Part shown: positions 35,424 through 46,400 of the stretch, in pieces
Position numbering within the stretch: position 1 is the first letter of the stretch
Layout of the letters: each line of letters begins with the position of its first letter
Assembly (NCBI GenBank): GCA_021773115.1
Contig: JAJFKS010000020.1
Location: forward strand, 1 to 52,264
Source of the DNA: Woeseiaceae bacterium
GTDB taxonomy: Bacteria; Pseudomonadota; Gammaproteobacteria; Steroidobacterales; Woeseiaceae
DNA length: 52,264 bases
Direction of reading: 5' to 3'
The notes under the pieces: generated by a model
What the model saw: only the letters and a program-made list of their open reading frames with translations
Database searches by the model: none
Told to the model about the DNA's origin: nothing
Program-made: the position numbers and the translations under genes

Positions 35424-37199
35424 CTAATCGAAACGAAAGCCAAACAGACCGCCGCTTTGCGTATCGTCTGACAGTCTGGTTTCGAGCACCACATCATCAC
35501 GAACAATTGTCTCGGAAAGCGGTAGACGGTCGAAAATATCTGAGTTCATGGTAACGATGTACTGAAGCTCTTTACCTTCGGTTGCCTGTGTTCCCAGCAA
35601 CATTGCGCGAGCGATTTGCCGCTCGTCAACGCCATCAAATAAATGACTGTCGTGGAATAAGAATCCAGGCCCTTGCTTCCTTTCCGAATTTAGGCTGAAC
35701 AGGGCTAGATCAAGGCAAAAGATTTCAATATTAGAGATTCCACCACCACGATCCCCTTCAATTGAGATTTTGAATTCTGGACCACGATCTGTTGCAGAAA
35801 TCTCGAAACGGCCTTCGCGATCATCATAAAGCTCAGATATTGCTTCGGTAACGAGAAGAATTGCCTCGTCAAGAACTGCTTTGCGCTCTTGGTAATCCTG
35901 TTGTAGTCGTCTGTGTAGGCTGCCGCGATCTATATCGAGCTGAGTCTTTTCGCCTTCTAAGAGCTCTGCCGCCTTGAAGCGCTCTTTCAAGCTTGCCGCT
36001 TCGGCTTCCAGTTCTGCAAGCTCTTTTTGTAGTGCGAGAAAATCATCAAGAGCACCATGGCTTTCTAAGGTTTTGAGTATCCCTTCGCGTTCCGCATCAA
36101 GAACTCCGGCTCTAGCGTTGACCATTTCTATTCTCTCGGTAACCTGAGACACTTCTCTTGTAAGATGTAACCCTCGATTTTGAACCACTGATTCATAAAA
36201 GCCGCGAACCTCATCAAGCCGCTTGAGTGCGACGCCAGGAAGTTCGATTCCGGCTGATGCATATACCTCTTCAAGCATAGCGGGGTCCGGTGGCGCTTCA
36301 CTCTCAAGCGCTGCCTCCAAGTGATTGAGGGTCTCTCGTAAGCCTATAGTTTCACGGCTAAGAGTCTGCATTTCTGTTTTCGCACGAGCGGCCCTCTTCG
36401 CGAGGTCATCATAAGATTCGTGTACTTGAAAGTTGTCAAGTTGAGCTTTCCGTTGGCTTGCTTTCTTCTCCGCCACTGTCATCTCAGAGCGGAGTTGCGC
36501 GACGGTGCCAATAATCTTACCGAACGCCCCGCCCTTCGCGGCCTTCTTGAGCTCTTCAAGTGCCTTTTCGCGAGATTTTACCTTTTGAAACTCAAGCGAG
36601 ATACGCCAATCAAGCCCGAACAAATAAGAGAGGTTTTCCTGCCAGTCCCACTTTTGCTGCTTTTCGGCTTGACGTTCCGGGCTTATAAACGCACCAGAGT
36701 TTTGGCGGCGAACAAAATACGAAATCATCGAGCGGAAAGACGGTGTAAAGGACTTTTCGTAGATTGTTCCAGATAGGTCCGCAGGAAGGCCAAACAAGAC
36801 GTGTCCGAGCATGACTTTCCAATTCTCGTTCGAGATGAATGCCCGTTCACTCTCCTTGTCAGTTTTGATCGGCAAATCATCGCGCCCATCAAACCCTTTC
36901 AGAAGGAATATCCGTGAGGGTTGGACCCCGCCACGTTCTATGTGAAATTTCACTCCCCAAAAACTAAATTCAGCCGTGAACGTATGTTCTATTAGTTCAT
37001 CCGTACGAAACAAACTATTCTTGTCGCAATCGGCTCCGAGGAGGAAGTGAATTATCTCTACAAGGCTTGTCTTCCCGGCACTATTTCGCGTCTGCTTGTC
37101 ACTTGCACCTGGAGTACGATCTGATAACAGAACGTTAAGTCCTTCTTGGAACTCAACACGCTTAAAGGTGCTTAGGGAGCTGTCGATATTTAGTATCAT
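35424..37199 (-). CDS. SMC/RecN-like ATPase of ABC-3C system (DUF2326 type)
   Basis: A 591-residue ATPase with a split ABC head. Walker A NSAGKTSLVEI (39-49) sits in the N-terminal head (RTPGASDKQTRNSAGKTSLV). The middle, about 200-440, is a long coiled coil (KSREKALEELKKAAKGGAFG, LEKELAELEAEAASL type). The C-terminal head includes FLFHDSHLFDGVDERQIARA, where the second acidic and histidine signature lies. The domain layout fits DUF2326 proteins, the ATPase component of ABC-three-component conflict systems. It is the last gene of its operon, overlapping the 80-residue gene by four bases. Likely it senses invading DNA and, through the middle component, licenses the effector. Confidence 0.8.
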   Translation of the reverse strand: MILNIDSSLSTFKRVEFQEGLNVLLSDRTPGASDKQTRNSAGKTSLVEIIHFLLGADCDKNSLFRTDELIEHTFTAEFSFWGVKFHIERGGVQPSRIFLLKGFDGRDDLPIKTDKESERAFISNENWKVMLGHVLFGLPADLSGTIYEKSFTPSFRSMISYFVRRQNSGAFISPERQAEKQQKWDWQENLSYLFGLDWRISLEFQKVKSREKALEELKKAAKGGAFGKIIGTVAQLRSEMTVAEKKASQRKAQLDNFQVHESYDDLAKRAARAKTEMQTLSRETIGLRETLNHLEAALESEAPPDPAMLEEVYASAGIELPGVALKRLDEVRGFYESVVQNRGLHLTREVSQVTERIEMVNARAGVLDAEREGILKTLESHGALDDFLALQKELAELEAEAASLKERFKAAELLEGEKTQLDIDRGSLHRRLQQDYQERKAVLDEAILLVTEAISELYDDREGRFEISATDRGPEFKISIEGDRGGGISNIEIFCLDLALFSLNSERKQGPGFLFHDSHLFDGVDERQIARAMLLGTQATEGKELQYIVTMNSDIFDRLPLSETIVRDDVVLETRLSDDTQSGGLFGFRFD

Positions 37200-37438
37200 C
37201 GTCCACCCCCGGCAATCAGAATTCCTCGGTCATAGCCAATAGCGTCGATTGCAAATAGAAAACTCAGTGATAAGACGAACCAGTCAAATGAAAGCGGATT
37301 CGCATGCTCGTTACGTCCATCCTGTACGCGTTCCCATAGTTCGGAAATCGTTTGATCCTGATCTAGTGCTGCTAATATCTCACTGCCTATGCCGAGAATA
37401 GCCCTGTCTTGTTTTAGATGTTTTCCCGGCAGGATCAT
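37196..37438 (-). CDS. ABC-3C middle component (MC6-like)
   Basis: An 80-residue protein: MILPGKHLKQDRAILGIGSE then ILAALDQDQTISELWERVQD and SFDWFVLSLSFLFAIDAIGY. This matches, as I recall it, the small winged-helix middle component 6 of ABC-three-component systems (start LxPxKHLxxDRAIL, then SELWE, then FDWFVLxLxFL). It is thought to bridge the ATPase and the effector. Four-base ATGA overlaps with genes on both sides show coupled translation. Confidence 0.72.
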   Translation of the reverse strand: MILPGKHLKQDRAILGIGSEILAALDQDQTISELWERVQDGRNEHANPLSFDWFVLSLSFLFAIDAIGYDRGILIAGGGR

Positions 37439-38364
37439 GGCGCGTCCTCTACCGATACATTTTCGAAAATATCGCAGCTTTCAAACAGATGTGCCAACAA
37501 CGCCATCGCTGCGACCTGACGCGCTGGGGCAACCGATCCAATGCCTGTTACAAAAACATAAAGTCCATCCATAATGGAGGCAGGCGTAAGATCTTGCGCC
37601 TTAAGATATTTGTAGCGGACGTTGAACATTTCTGCGATCGTTTCACCGATAAGTGGATCGTGATGATTGTCGATGTAATCGGCGACAATATACGCATTTT
37701 GCCAACCACTGGAAATTAGCGTTTTCCAGTACTCCGGGAGGTCATTTGCATCTAGCTTATCCGCGGGGACGGGGTCTATGTTTGTAAGTTCAGGATTGCT
37801 CTTCTCAGTTGCTTCTATTACTCCACTAATAAGGTCTCGCAACTCGGCTACCTGGAGGTTTTGAGAATCATGGTTAGTTGCGACGGGGCCGAGAATCTCC
37901 TCAATCTGACTCTTTTCCAAGCGACCTACTCGCTGCTCGAATCCTTCTAGCCCGATAAACCCGAATTTTGTCTCCCGGTTTTCATCCCGCAATTTTTCAA
38001 GTGTTTCCACTGCCTCGACAGGCAGGCCATCAATTAAATTATGGACCATGTACCATTCTTTCATGATGGCACCAATACCGTTCTTAGCCTTCGCAAAGTC
38101 CTCTTCCATTTTACTTATCAAGTAAGCAACTTTGCCTTTGTCACCATTTAGCGCTCCGTAACATTGATAGACCTGTCCCGTTGATTGCAAATATCCATCG
38201 CACCCCTTATCACCCTTTTGGCCGAAAGGGCGAACGCGGACAAAGTCATCCCCATGTACCTTCTGCATGACATCGGAGAAGAAATCCTGAAAAGCGTCGC
38301 CAGACGATTCTCTAAGCTTCAATCGCAATGAGAGCTTCCACCAGTGCTCCTGCGTAGAGTTCAT
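37435..38364 (-). CDS. ABC-3C effector: PD-(D/E)XK-like nuclease with ABC-3C C-terminal domain
   Basis: A 309-residue protein. The first 75 residues resemble a restriction-endonuclease fold: GDAFQDFFSDVMQKVHGDDF, then RVRPFGQKGDKGCDGYL (acid Asp56) and GQVYQCYG with Gln67 where an acidic residue or Lys would be usual. Effectors of ABC-3C systems often show a Y-Q-x-Y pattern there. The rest (EEILGPVATNHDSQNLQVAE, ISSGWQNAYIVADYIDNHHD) is the alpha-helical ABC-3C partner domain. It is encoded directly after the RelE-UvrD gene with a four-base overlap. DNA cleavage on activation is inferred. Confidence 0.72.
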   Translation of the reverse strand: MNSTQEHWWKLSLRLKLRESSGDAFQDFFSDVMQKVHGDDFVRVRPFGQKGDKGCDGYLQSTGQVYQCYGALNGDKGKVAYLISKMEEDFAKAKNGIGAIMKEWYMVHNLIDGLPVEAVETLEKLRDENRETKFGFIGLEGFEQRVGRLEKSQIEEILGPVATNHDSQNLQVAELRDLISGVIEATEKSNPELTNIDPVPADKLDANDLPEYWKTLISSGWQNAYIVADYIDNHHDPLIGETIAEMFNVRYKYLKAQDLTPASIMDGLYVFVTGIGSVAPARQVAAMALLAHLFESCDIFENVSVEDAP

Positions 38365-40481
38365 ATACCCATCCTCGTTCTCGCTAACATATCAGCAAAA
38401 AACTCGGAAGCGGGAGTGACGCCCGTGACCAATAGCCGCTCCCTTGCACGGGTACAGGCTACATATAACAGATGACGTTCTGTTTCATACACCTCATCAA
38501 GTTCGGTTTCATCGGCTACGGTTTCGATGCGCTCTTGTAGCGGTAGAACGTCATCGTCACATCCCATAACTACTACAACCTTAAACTCAAGACCTTTGGC
38601 TAGGTGCATGGTTCCGATAGACATCCGCCCATCCCGTTCCTCCACGCGCTCTGACAGTTCCAGTGGCTTTTGTTCGACCTTCTTTACTACAGCACGAGCT
38701 CGTGACAGTTCATTGTTGCTACGAACAAATATGCCTATTTCGTCGGGTTCAATTCCCTCATTAATGACTTCTTGAACCCAAAGAGAAACCTCTTCACATT
38801 CCTGTTTGCTATCATCGAAAATTGTCACTTCTGGATCAGGCCCATTGAAGACTGAAACGGTTCCCCTCCTGTCTTCCTCATTGCCATCCACGTCCCGCAC
38901 GAGCAGCGGCAAAAGCCTGTCCACCGTTTGACGGATTTGATGTGAAGTGCGGTAATTGACCGCGAGGGTATGAGATCGTCCACGAATATCTATACCGAGC
39001 GCCTTCCACGAGAAGGGCTCCTGAAAAATTCGCTGGCCGAGATCGCCTGCAAAAAACAACGTTCCCGGTTTCTGATCTGCAATAGCTGCAAGCATGCGTA
39101 GTTCAGGCACACCCAAATCTTGTGCCTCATCAACGATAATATGGGAAAAGGGTTTGTGTTCTTGTTGGGCAAAATGTTCCGTTACTTTTCCAAAAATACC
39201 GGGCCATGAATTAAGACCTTGGGACTCTAACAGCTCTCGTGTTCGCACAAACACAGGCCACACGCGCTTTCTTTGCTTTGTGCCCATGCGATTCTTTCGC
39301 CCCAGACGCGGCACATCTCGGTAAGCATCCAAAGACTCGATCTGCCACGCATCGACGACATTGTTCCATTCGGAGACAAGAAAACGAATGGTGAAACCGG
39401 TGAGCTTCATCTCCTTCACAGTAGTTTCAAGTGCGGCCTTAACTTGTTCCTTTGACGCTGCCCGAGGCGTATGGCCGAACGCAAGGGTAAATAGGTCATG
39501 CGCCACACCGTCGAACGGTAAAACCGTCACATTCGAATCATTACGGCCACCATTCCCAATCAACATCTGAAGCTTGTGCTCAAGAGCATTAGCGAGCGGG
39601 GAAGAAAACGTTGTCAGAAGAACTTTTGCTTGGCGGTCTTTCTTCAAAATGACGGCAGCACGATGTAGCGCGACAACGGTCTTCCCCGTACCCGCCGAGC
39701 CGGAAACACGGGCCGGACCACTGAATTGCTGCTCCACCACACGCCGCTGCGACGGATGCAAGAAAATCGTCCACTGGTCCCAAGGATATTCAAGGGCTAG
39801 GGTAAGCTCTTCTACATCCTCCAGAACTCGGAAGCGACGTTGGGCGTCGGGATGATCGAAGGGGCTTGCGCCAGTTGCTGCTGCTTCAGGCTTGCGCAAC
39901 GTACCCGTGCCCACATAATCGAGCAAGGCTTCTGCCGCCTCCGCCGGTATATGGTCGCTGATCTCGAAAAACCCGTCTTCTGTGGATTGCCGAATATCCG
40001 CAACCCAATCCTGCGGCACGCCAACACCAAGCAAATCCTCTTCGGAAAGATCAAGAAATAAGGGTAGTAGAATCTCCTCTTGCTTCGTTTCGGCAACCGG
40101 AATCTCTTGCGGCTCCGAGGAGGTGTAGACGGGAATAGTAATCTCTTCCACACGCTCGCGTACTTCGACAATTTGAGCCGCGCCAGTCTTGGGATGTGTT
40201 TCAATCCTTCTTCGTTCCGCCCATCTATAGGCATCGTCATGGTGGTCTACGTAACAGATCAAGAAACTGGCAGCAGTTTTGTGAACGATCACTCGAACAT
40301 CTCGATTGGACCGGATAGACCAAAAATTCGGGTCCTTGGATTTGTCAATGCGGTGGAATTGGAGTCCGGGCGCAGACGGGTCTTGCTGCAAATCGAATAC
40401 TGTAATTTTTGCGGCAGACTGCTCTTGAGAATTTAACCTGCCAAGTGCTTTAGTGAAACTGTCTGCGATACGGAATTGCAT
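38361..40481 (-). CDS. RelE/ParE-like domain fused to UvrD-family helicase
   Basis: A 706-residue protein. Residues about 1-88 form a RelE/ParE-type fold (FTKALGRLNSQEQSAAKITV, GLQFHRIDKSKDPNFWSIRS, VRVIVHKTAASFLICYVDHH, DAYRWAERR). A linker leads to an SF1 helicase: Walker A GSAGTGKT (261-268), TTFSSPLANAL, DEAQDL (451-456), GDLGQRIF, VNYRTSHQIR, and a C-terminal MHLAKGLEFKVVVVMGCD with YVACTRARERLLV. Toxin-fold fusion to UvrD is a known but little-studied architecture. The gene starts six bases after the Mod stop and overlaps the effector gene by four, so it sits between a restriction pair and an ABC-3C cassette. Confidence 0.85.
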   Translation of the reverse strand: MQFRIADSFTKALGRLNSQEQSAAKITVFDLQQDPSAPGLQFHRIDKSKDPNFWSIRSNRDVRVIVHKTAASFLICYVDHHDDAYRWAERRRIETHPKTGAAQIVEVRERVEEITIPVYTSSEPQEIPVAETKQEEILLPLFLDLSEEDLLGVGVPQDWVADIRQSTEDGFFEISDHIPAEAAEALLDYVGTGTLRKPEAAATGASPFDHPDAQRRFRVLEDVEELTLALEYPWDQWTIFLHPSQRRVVEQQFSGPARVSGSAGTGKTVVALHRAAVILKKDRQAKVLLTTFSSPLANALEHKLQMLIGNGGRNDSNVTVLPFDGVAHDLFTLAFGHTPRAASKEQVKAALETTVKEMKLTGFTIRFLVSEWNNVVDAWQIESLDAYRDVPRLGRKNRMGTKQRKRVWPVFVRTRELLESQGLNSWPGIFGKVTEHFAQQEHKPFSHIIVDEAQDLGVPELRMLAAIADQKPGTLFFAGDLGQRIFQEPFSWKALGIDIRGRSHTLAVNYRTSHQIRQTVDRLLPLLVRDVDGNEEDRRGTVSVFNGPDPEVTIFDDSKQECEEVSLWVQEVINEGIEPDEIGIFVRSNNELSRARAVVKKVEQKPLELSERVEERDGRMSIGTMHLAKGLEFKVVVVMGCDDDVLPLQERIETVADETELDEVYETERHLLYVACTRARERLLVTGVTPASEFFADMLARTRMGI

Positions 40482-40487
40482 TAACTT

Positions 40488-43409
40488 CTAGACCCCAAAT
40501 ACCTTCATGACTTCATCGCCGAAGTGGTTGATGACCTTGACGGCAAAGCGGCCTGTCGAGGGCCGCCCGAACGGTCGGGATTTGTCACGGTAGAGAGTCT
40601 CCCACGCTTCTTTGTCGATTTCCGCCTTCAGGCTGGTCTTCAGAGATTTGTAAGGATCGTTCGCGCCAAAGAAATACGCGTGGCGGACAAAGAAACTTTC
40701 CTCGTTATAGTCGGTGTCAATGAACCATGCGGCGATATCATCCTTGCCGCTGGCACGAATTTCGCCGGTCTTTGGGTCAAACACGTCAATTCCTAAAACT
40801 TCGACAATTATGTTGCCGTCTCCATCGAAATCCCACTCAATATCCGGCTCACCGAAGACGACAAACAGATTGCCCGCGCCGGTATTTTTGAGTTCCTCCG
40901 ACATATGCAAATCGGGGTTCATTTTGGCTTTCAGGATGGGTAGCGGACCAAGTTTGCTCAGTTCCGATGTGTGTGCGTCGAAGTTGAAGCCGCATGCAAT
41001 CAACGCATCAAATCGGGCATCCAGAGCTTCTCGCGCTGCTGCTGTTAGATCAGCACGAGTAACAGTTCCGAATTCGGGACCGATAAACACAGCAGCCCGT
41101 TTTTCGACTTCGCCTTCCATGAAACGGGCTTCGGCAGCGATGAAACTGCCAGGCCAACCATCAATAGTAGTGAAGGAAATTCGATGATCCTTTGCAGCCT
41201 GATGAACGCCAGCCGATTTCAGATTATCAATCACCATTTGGGTGAAGTCGCTCGGCGATGCAGGTTCTGGCACCTGTCGCCCTTCGGCGGTCTCGATTAG
41301 CTCGTTGTCATCCGCAGGAACGACACGATGAGGCGAAAGACTTTCGACGGTGAATGGTCCGGCTACGCGGACCTTGGACGTATCTTCATAGGGTTGGTCA
41401 TAAAGGAGTTCTACATCCGCCTTTTGCGCGATGGATTTGTCGATTTCTTCCTGTCGCGCGATCCGCAGTTGCCACCATTCCGCATGGGCTTTCGTGGCAG
41501 CGTCAGTCCAGCCTTCACCGGCATCACGAGGGATTTCCCAGTCCTGCCAGGATTCGCCAATAGCAGCATTCAATGCTTTCCGAAGTGGTTCAAGCTGTTC
41601 TTGATAATTCTCCCAAATGACATCAATTTCAGCGTCATTGGCAATAGTTCTCAACATGATATGTGGGGCGCGTTCATACACAAAACCCTGTCTAATATCG
41701 CCATGTGTTTTTGAATCAGCCAGAATTTTTCCGCTAACAACCTGCTCTTTTTCACGACCCTCTGGACTGTCTGCTAAATAATAATAGGGGTATCGCACTC
41801 CCATGAGGCGAGCCCGAGCTAGTGCCAGAGATACACGCGACGTATCAATTGTTATCCAGCGGCGTCCCCATTGCTCCGCCGACATAGCAGTCGTTCCGGA
41901 ACCACATGTCGGATCGAGCACCAGATCACCGGGATCAGTTGTCATTTGAATGCAGCGCTCGATCACCTTTGCGTTGGTTTGAACTACATAAATCTTGTCG
42001 TCTGTAAAATTTCCTGACCCAGTATCTGTCCAGATATTGCCATGAACAGCCACATCAAAATCCGTATGGTATCGAATGTAACGTATAGAATTTTTGGCGA
42101 CGTGAATACGGCCAGCTCTGGCCAACCTATTCATGCCAACCGGATGGGATGCTTTCCAGTGGGAGTTCTTTTCCCAACTGTCGTATTCTTTGCCTTGAAA
42201 CGAAAACGGCTGCGGTTCTTTTGCTCTGCCCTGTGAAATAATGTTATCTGGTGCGTATGGGTTAGAATTTTCTGGGATGGATTCTTCGCCTCTCTTCTCT
42301 GTTGCGCTTACTCCTCGATATGAGAAATCATCAAACATCAACCATCGCGCATTCCCCTCACCTAGGACAAATTCCTTCCGATAATAAGGCGTACGGGCTT
42401 TCCCTTTTTCCTTATCCTTTGCGTACCAAAGAATATAGTCAGCCATATTGCCAAGGTATGTAGTCTCAAACCCTGTTGTTGTCTGAACAGCTATCAGGCT
42501 AACGAAATTCTGATCACCAAAAACTTCATCCATAAGGGCGCGGACGCGATGAACATTCTCATCTCCGATTTGAAGAAAGATTGATCCGCTTTCAGTGAGT
42601 AAGTCGCGCATGGCCGTCAACCGGTCACGTAAATATGTGAGATAGGAATGGATGCCGTCTTTCCATGTATCCCGAAACGCCTGAACCTGTTCCGGTTCTC
42701 TTGTTAGCTGTTCCCGTTTATCCTGGTCCGACATTCCGCGATCACGTGTAGAAACCTGCCAATTCGACTTAAATTTAATCCCGTAGGGTGGATCGAAGTA
42801 GATGCATTGGACCTTGCCACGAAGACCTTCGCGCTCAGCGAGGCTGGCCATCACTTGCAGGCTATCGCCTAAGATCATACGGTTCGACCAGTGCTGATCA
42901 TGCTGGTAGAACTCGGTTTTCGCTTCCACATTTATGCCGTTGAAGTCAGCGAAAAGATCAAATGTGTCAGGATGTTCGTCCTGCCGCTCTTTCGTGTGAC
43001 TTTTGAGGTCATCAATTATGGCTTTCGGATGAATCTTTTCCTGAATGTATAAAGGTGGGGCCTGAACAATGAGATCGGACCAGTCCTGCTGGTCCTTGCC
43101 GCGCCAGACAAGCTGTGCCTCACCTATTTCCAGCTTGCCTGTCTCGGTCAATTGCTCGATCTGTTGCGGGCTCAGCCGTAGGGTTGCTCCCCTCCAAACG
43201 ATCTGTGGGTCCAGATCAGGATCGCGTGGGCGAACGTCACCGTCGCGTAACGGATCTTCGCGTAGATAGGTCACCGGTTTAAATGGATTGGCTTCCTCCG
43301 CCCGCTGTGCCGCCGACTGGAGCTCTGCTGTAGGAATGTTCTTGCGCTTCGCCTCGTCATGGGTAAGCGTCTCAACCTGTTTGGCTCCTTTTTTTCTTCT
43401 CCTTGCCAT
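40488..43409 (-). CDS. type III-like DNA methyltransferase (Mod)
   Basis: A 973-residue beta-class N-methyltransferase. The catalytic motif IV FDPPYG lies at 205-210, after an extended N-terminus (about 170 residues, WSNRMILGDSLQVMASLAER leading in). The AdoMet motif DPTCGSGTT is at 499-507, the order expected for type III Mod proteins. The long C-terminal half (about 550-973) is larger than a typical Mod (about 600-680 residues) and may include the target-recognition and subunit contacts; it includes GNLFVVFGEPDIEWDFDGDG. It protects the host's DNA and with Res forms the restriction complex. One-base overlap with res. This pairs with BPTD_3080-type Res proteins in other genomes. Confidence 0.87.
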   Translation of the reverse strand: MARRRKKGAKQVETLTHDEAKRKNIPTAELQSAAQRAEEANPFKPVTYLREDPLRDGDVRPRDPDLDPQIVWRGATLRLSPQQIEQLTETGKLEIGEAQLVWRGKDQQDWSDLIVQAPPLYIQEKIHPKAIIDDLKSHTKERQDEHPDTFDLFADFNGINVEAKTEFYQHDQHWSNRMILGDSLQVMASLAEREGLRGKVQCIYFDPPYGIKFKSNWQVSTRDRGMSDQDKREQLTREPEQVQAFRDTWKDGIHSYLTYLRDRLTAMRDLLTESGSIFLQIGDENVHRVRALMDEVFGDQNFVSLIAVQTTTGFETTYLGNMADYILWYAKDKEKGKARTPYYRKEFVLGEGNARWLMFDDFSYRGVSATEKRGEESIPENSNPYAPDNIISQGRAKEPQPFSFQGKEYDSWEKNSHWKASHPVGMNRLARAGRIHVAKNSIRYIRYHTDFDVAVHGNIWTDTGSGNFTDDKIYVVQTNAKVIERCIQMTTDPGDLVLDPTCGSGTTAMSAEQWGRRWITIDTSRVSLALARARLMGVRYPYYYLADSPEGREKEQVVSGKILADSKTHGDIRQGFVYERAPHIMLRTIANDAEIDVIWENYQEQLEPLRKALNAAIGESWQDWEIPRDAGEGWTDAATKAHAEWWQLRIARQEEIDKSIAQKADVELLYDQPYEDTSKVRVAGPFTVESLSPHRVVPADDNELIETAEGRQVPEPASPSDFTQMVIDNLKSAGVHQAAKDHRISFTTIDGWPGSFIAAEARFMEGEVEKRAAVFIGPEFGTVTRADLTAAAREALDARFDALIACGFNFDAHTSELSKLGPLPILKAKMNPDLHMSEELKNTGAGNLFVVFGEPDIEWDFDGDGNIIVEVLGIDVFDPKTGEIRASGKDDIAAWFIDTDYNEESFFVRHAYFFGANDPYKSLKTSLKAEIDKEAWETLYRDKSRPFGRPSTGRFAVKVINHFGDEVMKVFGV

Positions 43410-46400
43410 CAGGCGTTCTCCAATTCCTGTAATGAACTATCGCTATGCTCTATTAGCACCCTATCGATCAGCGCTTTGAATTCCTTGTCCATGTTGTACA
43501 CGTCGTTGAATTCCTCAAAAGCCCAACGACCAAACGAACCGAGATTGTTAACGCCCATAACCCACTGCGTTCGCATTGTCTCTGATTTAAGCTTTACGTT
43601 TTCATGGCGGTAGCCCTTTACTTCGACGACGAGATGCAGCGGATCTTCGGGGCCACGGCCATCATCAATTTGTACGACGAAATCGGGAATATATATGCGG
43701 GCCATCGAGCCGTCCCTGTAGGGAATTTCTAGACCGAGGCCCTGATTCTTCACATAGGAGACGACATTGGGATGCTGTTCAGCAACGCGGGCAAATTCCG
43801 CCTCCCAGTCGCTATCCAGGACCACATAATTGACATGGCATTTGTTGGCTGCTGTCGTCCACAAATCCTTGGTCGTAGAAAAACCCACATGAGCAGTGGA
43901 AGATTTAGGGTTGTATGGATCAAGAACTGCTTTGACCTTGCGTTTGTCACCAATCGAATTGACTATAGCGTTATAGATACGTTCGGCGACCTGGTTGCCG
44001 ATATCCAGATACTCCAGCATCCATTTTCCAGTATCGCCTTTGCAATCCAGGTAACCTTCATCGATCCATTGTCTGGATATGCGTTTTACCTGCCCAAAAA
44101 GATGTAGCTTGGGCTCGCCGTCTTCATCCTTGAAGTACTTATAAAGGATTAGTTTGGCAAGATCGAAGGCAATGGTACTGGGCCTCTTGGCTTGCGCCTC
44201 TGCGGCAGAAATCATTACACCTTCACCCACGATACCTTCCATTAAGGTCTGTCCCGGCCCGACCATCTCCGGTGTTAGAACAAAAGTAGAGTCCTTAGTA
44301 AAATCTGCGGTTAACCTCTCTTCTGGTAAGTCAACACGATATCCAGTCACACGCGGAAAAATAATTTCGAGTGCCTCACGTTCCTTGACAGCGGCAACGC
44401 GTGTTGTCTTCTTAGGCGGTTTGACCGGTGCGACTTGCGGTTTGGCTGTGAAGTCAAAGGGAATGCCCATTATGTCGGCATATTCGACGTTGAATAGACC
44501 TTCGTTATTCAGCTCATAGGAATAGCGGCGCAGCCCTCGTCCGACGACCTGCTCGCACAGCAGTTGGGTACCAAACGCCCGAATGCCTAGGATATGTGTG
44601 ACAGTGTTAGTGTCCCATCCTTCCGTCAACATGGAAACGGAGACGACGCAACGTATCTGCTCCCCCAACCGCCCTTTCTTACCGACGGTATTCATAACCT
44701 CGCGCAGTAGTTCTGAATCTGATAACTCACCCACGTCGCCCGCACCGGAACGCTGTTTCATCTCTCGCTTGAACTGCTCGATCTCCAACGCGGCCATAGC
44801 ACGGAAGCTTTTATCCAGCGCTTCACCGGATTCGATCTCGTGGCTATCTATCAGGACTGTGTTGGGACGCGGGAAGCGATTACCATGCTCGTCAAAATTT
44901 CGAAACAGCTTCAGATGACCGTTATGTTCATAAATTTCCTCGCCGTCTTCGTTCGGTCTTTGCCAACCGGAGATCCATTCATAGACAAGCCTTGACGTAG
45001 ACGTGTTATTACAGACCACAATGAACACAGGCGGTATTTCAATTCCGGCGCGCTCCCACTCTTCGTAAGTTTCTTCGTAATGCTTGTAGAGCGCATGCAA
45101 TGCCGTTTTGAGTATGTCGGGAATCTCTAGCGGATCGCCGACCTGCTTGCCCTTTTTCGGCATATCTTTGCCGATATGCTTCCACAAATCGCGAAAGATC
45201 GGCATATCCGCGCCCGGAATGTTATCGGCCACCGGAACACGCGGCAGTTTGACGATTCCGCATTCGATGGCGTCAACTAAGGAGAAATCACTGACCGTCC
45301 ATGGAAATAATGTTCCTTCAGCCCAACCTGATCCGCTCAGGAAAAATGGTGTTGCGGACAAATCATAGACCGCGCGAACACCAAGCTTTCGCTTGAAGGC
45401 TTCGAGGCCATTGATCCAAAGGCGAGCGGCCTTATTTTCCTTTTCGGCTTCCTTCTTTTCATCGCCCTTTAACTCGGAGATATCTTCGTTGTCCGGTTTT
45501 TCGCGGTAACAGTGATGAGCCTCGTCATTAATAACAACGATATGTTTGAATCCCATTAATTCTTCTGCGACTCGGCGGACCATTTGGCCTTCGGTCTCTT
45601 GGGTCTTCAGGGCCTCACCGCGCCCTTGCAGCAGGGATTTGCCTACTTTATTGGTGTCCATCAGCTCCCGAAGCTGAAAAGCATGATAGTTAGTGATGAC
45701 AATCTTTGCCTTATTGATGTCTGCCAGCATGTCGGCTGGAACCAGTTCGTGTGATTTGTAATAGCTGTTCGGATCGTTGGGTTGCAAAACACGCAGGCGA
45801 TCCTTGATCGTAATGCCTGGCGCAACGATGAGAAATCCACGTGTGAACATCTTACTTGTGGGAGAGCGAACTGCATTAACCGACTGCCATGCCATGAGCA
45901 TAGCCATGACCGTTGTCTTGCCCGCACCGGTCGCCATCTTCAAGGCAAGTCGGATCAACTCCGGGTTGGCTTGCTCGTTCGCTCCTTGAATATGGTCCCA
46001 AATGTGCTTGTGTGTTTTTTGTTTCCGAGCCACTTCGGTGAGCCAGATGACCGTCTCGACCGCCTCAATTTGGCAGAAAAAAGGTCGGATACCCTGAAAA
46101 TCATGATGACGCCAATGTTGAAGTAAACGAGCGGTTGCTGGAGTTACGCTCCAGTCGGTCTGGCTCGGTAACCTGCGCCAATCTGCCACACGCGAGCGAA
46201 TTTCATTGATGATCGGCGTTGGATTGTATTCCTGATTGTCTGTGGAAATTCCGTCACCGGATTGCCAGTCCAATGTCGCCTGTTTTGGATCGGATTTGTT
46301 TCGGCGTTTTCTTGGTTTGGGAACAGGGGTAATCAATTCCGAGCGGCGGCGACCGGCAACCGGCGGATTATCGGTAGGCTGTCCCTCTGCGTCCAACGCA

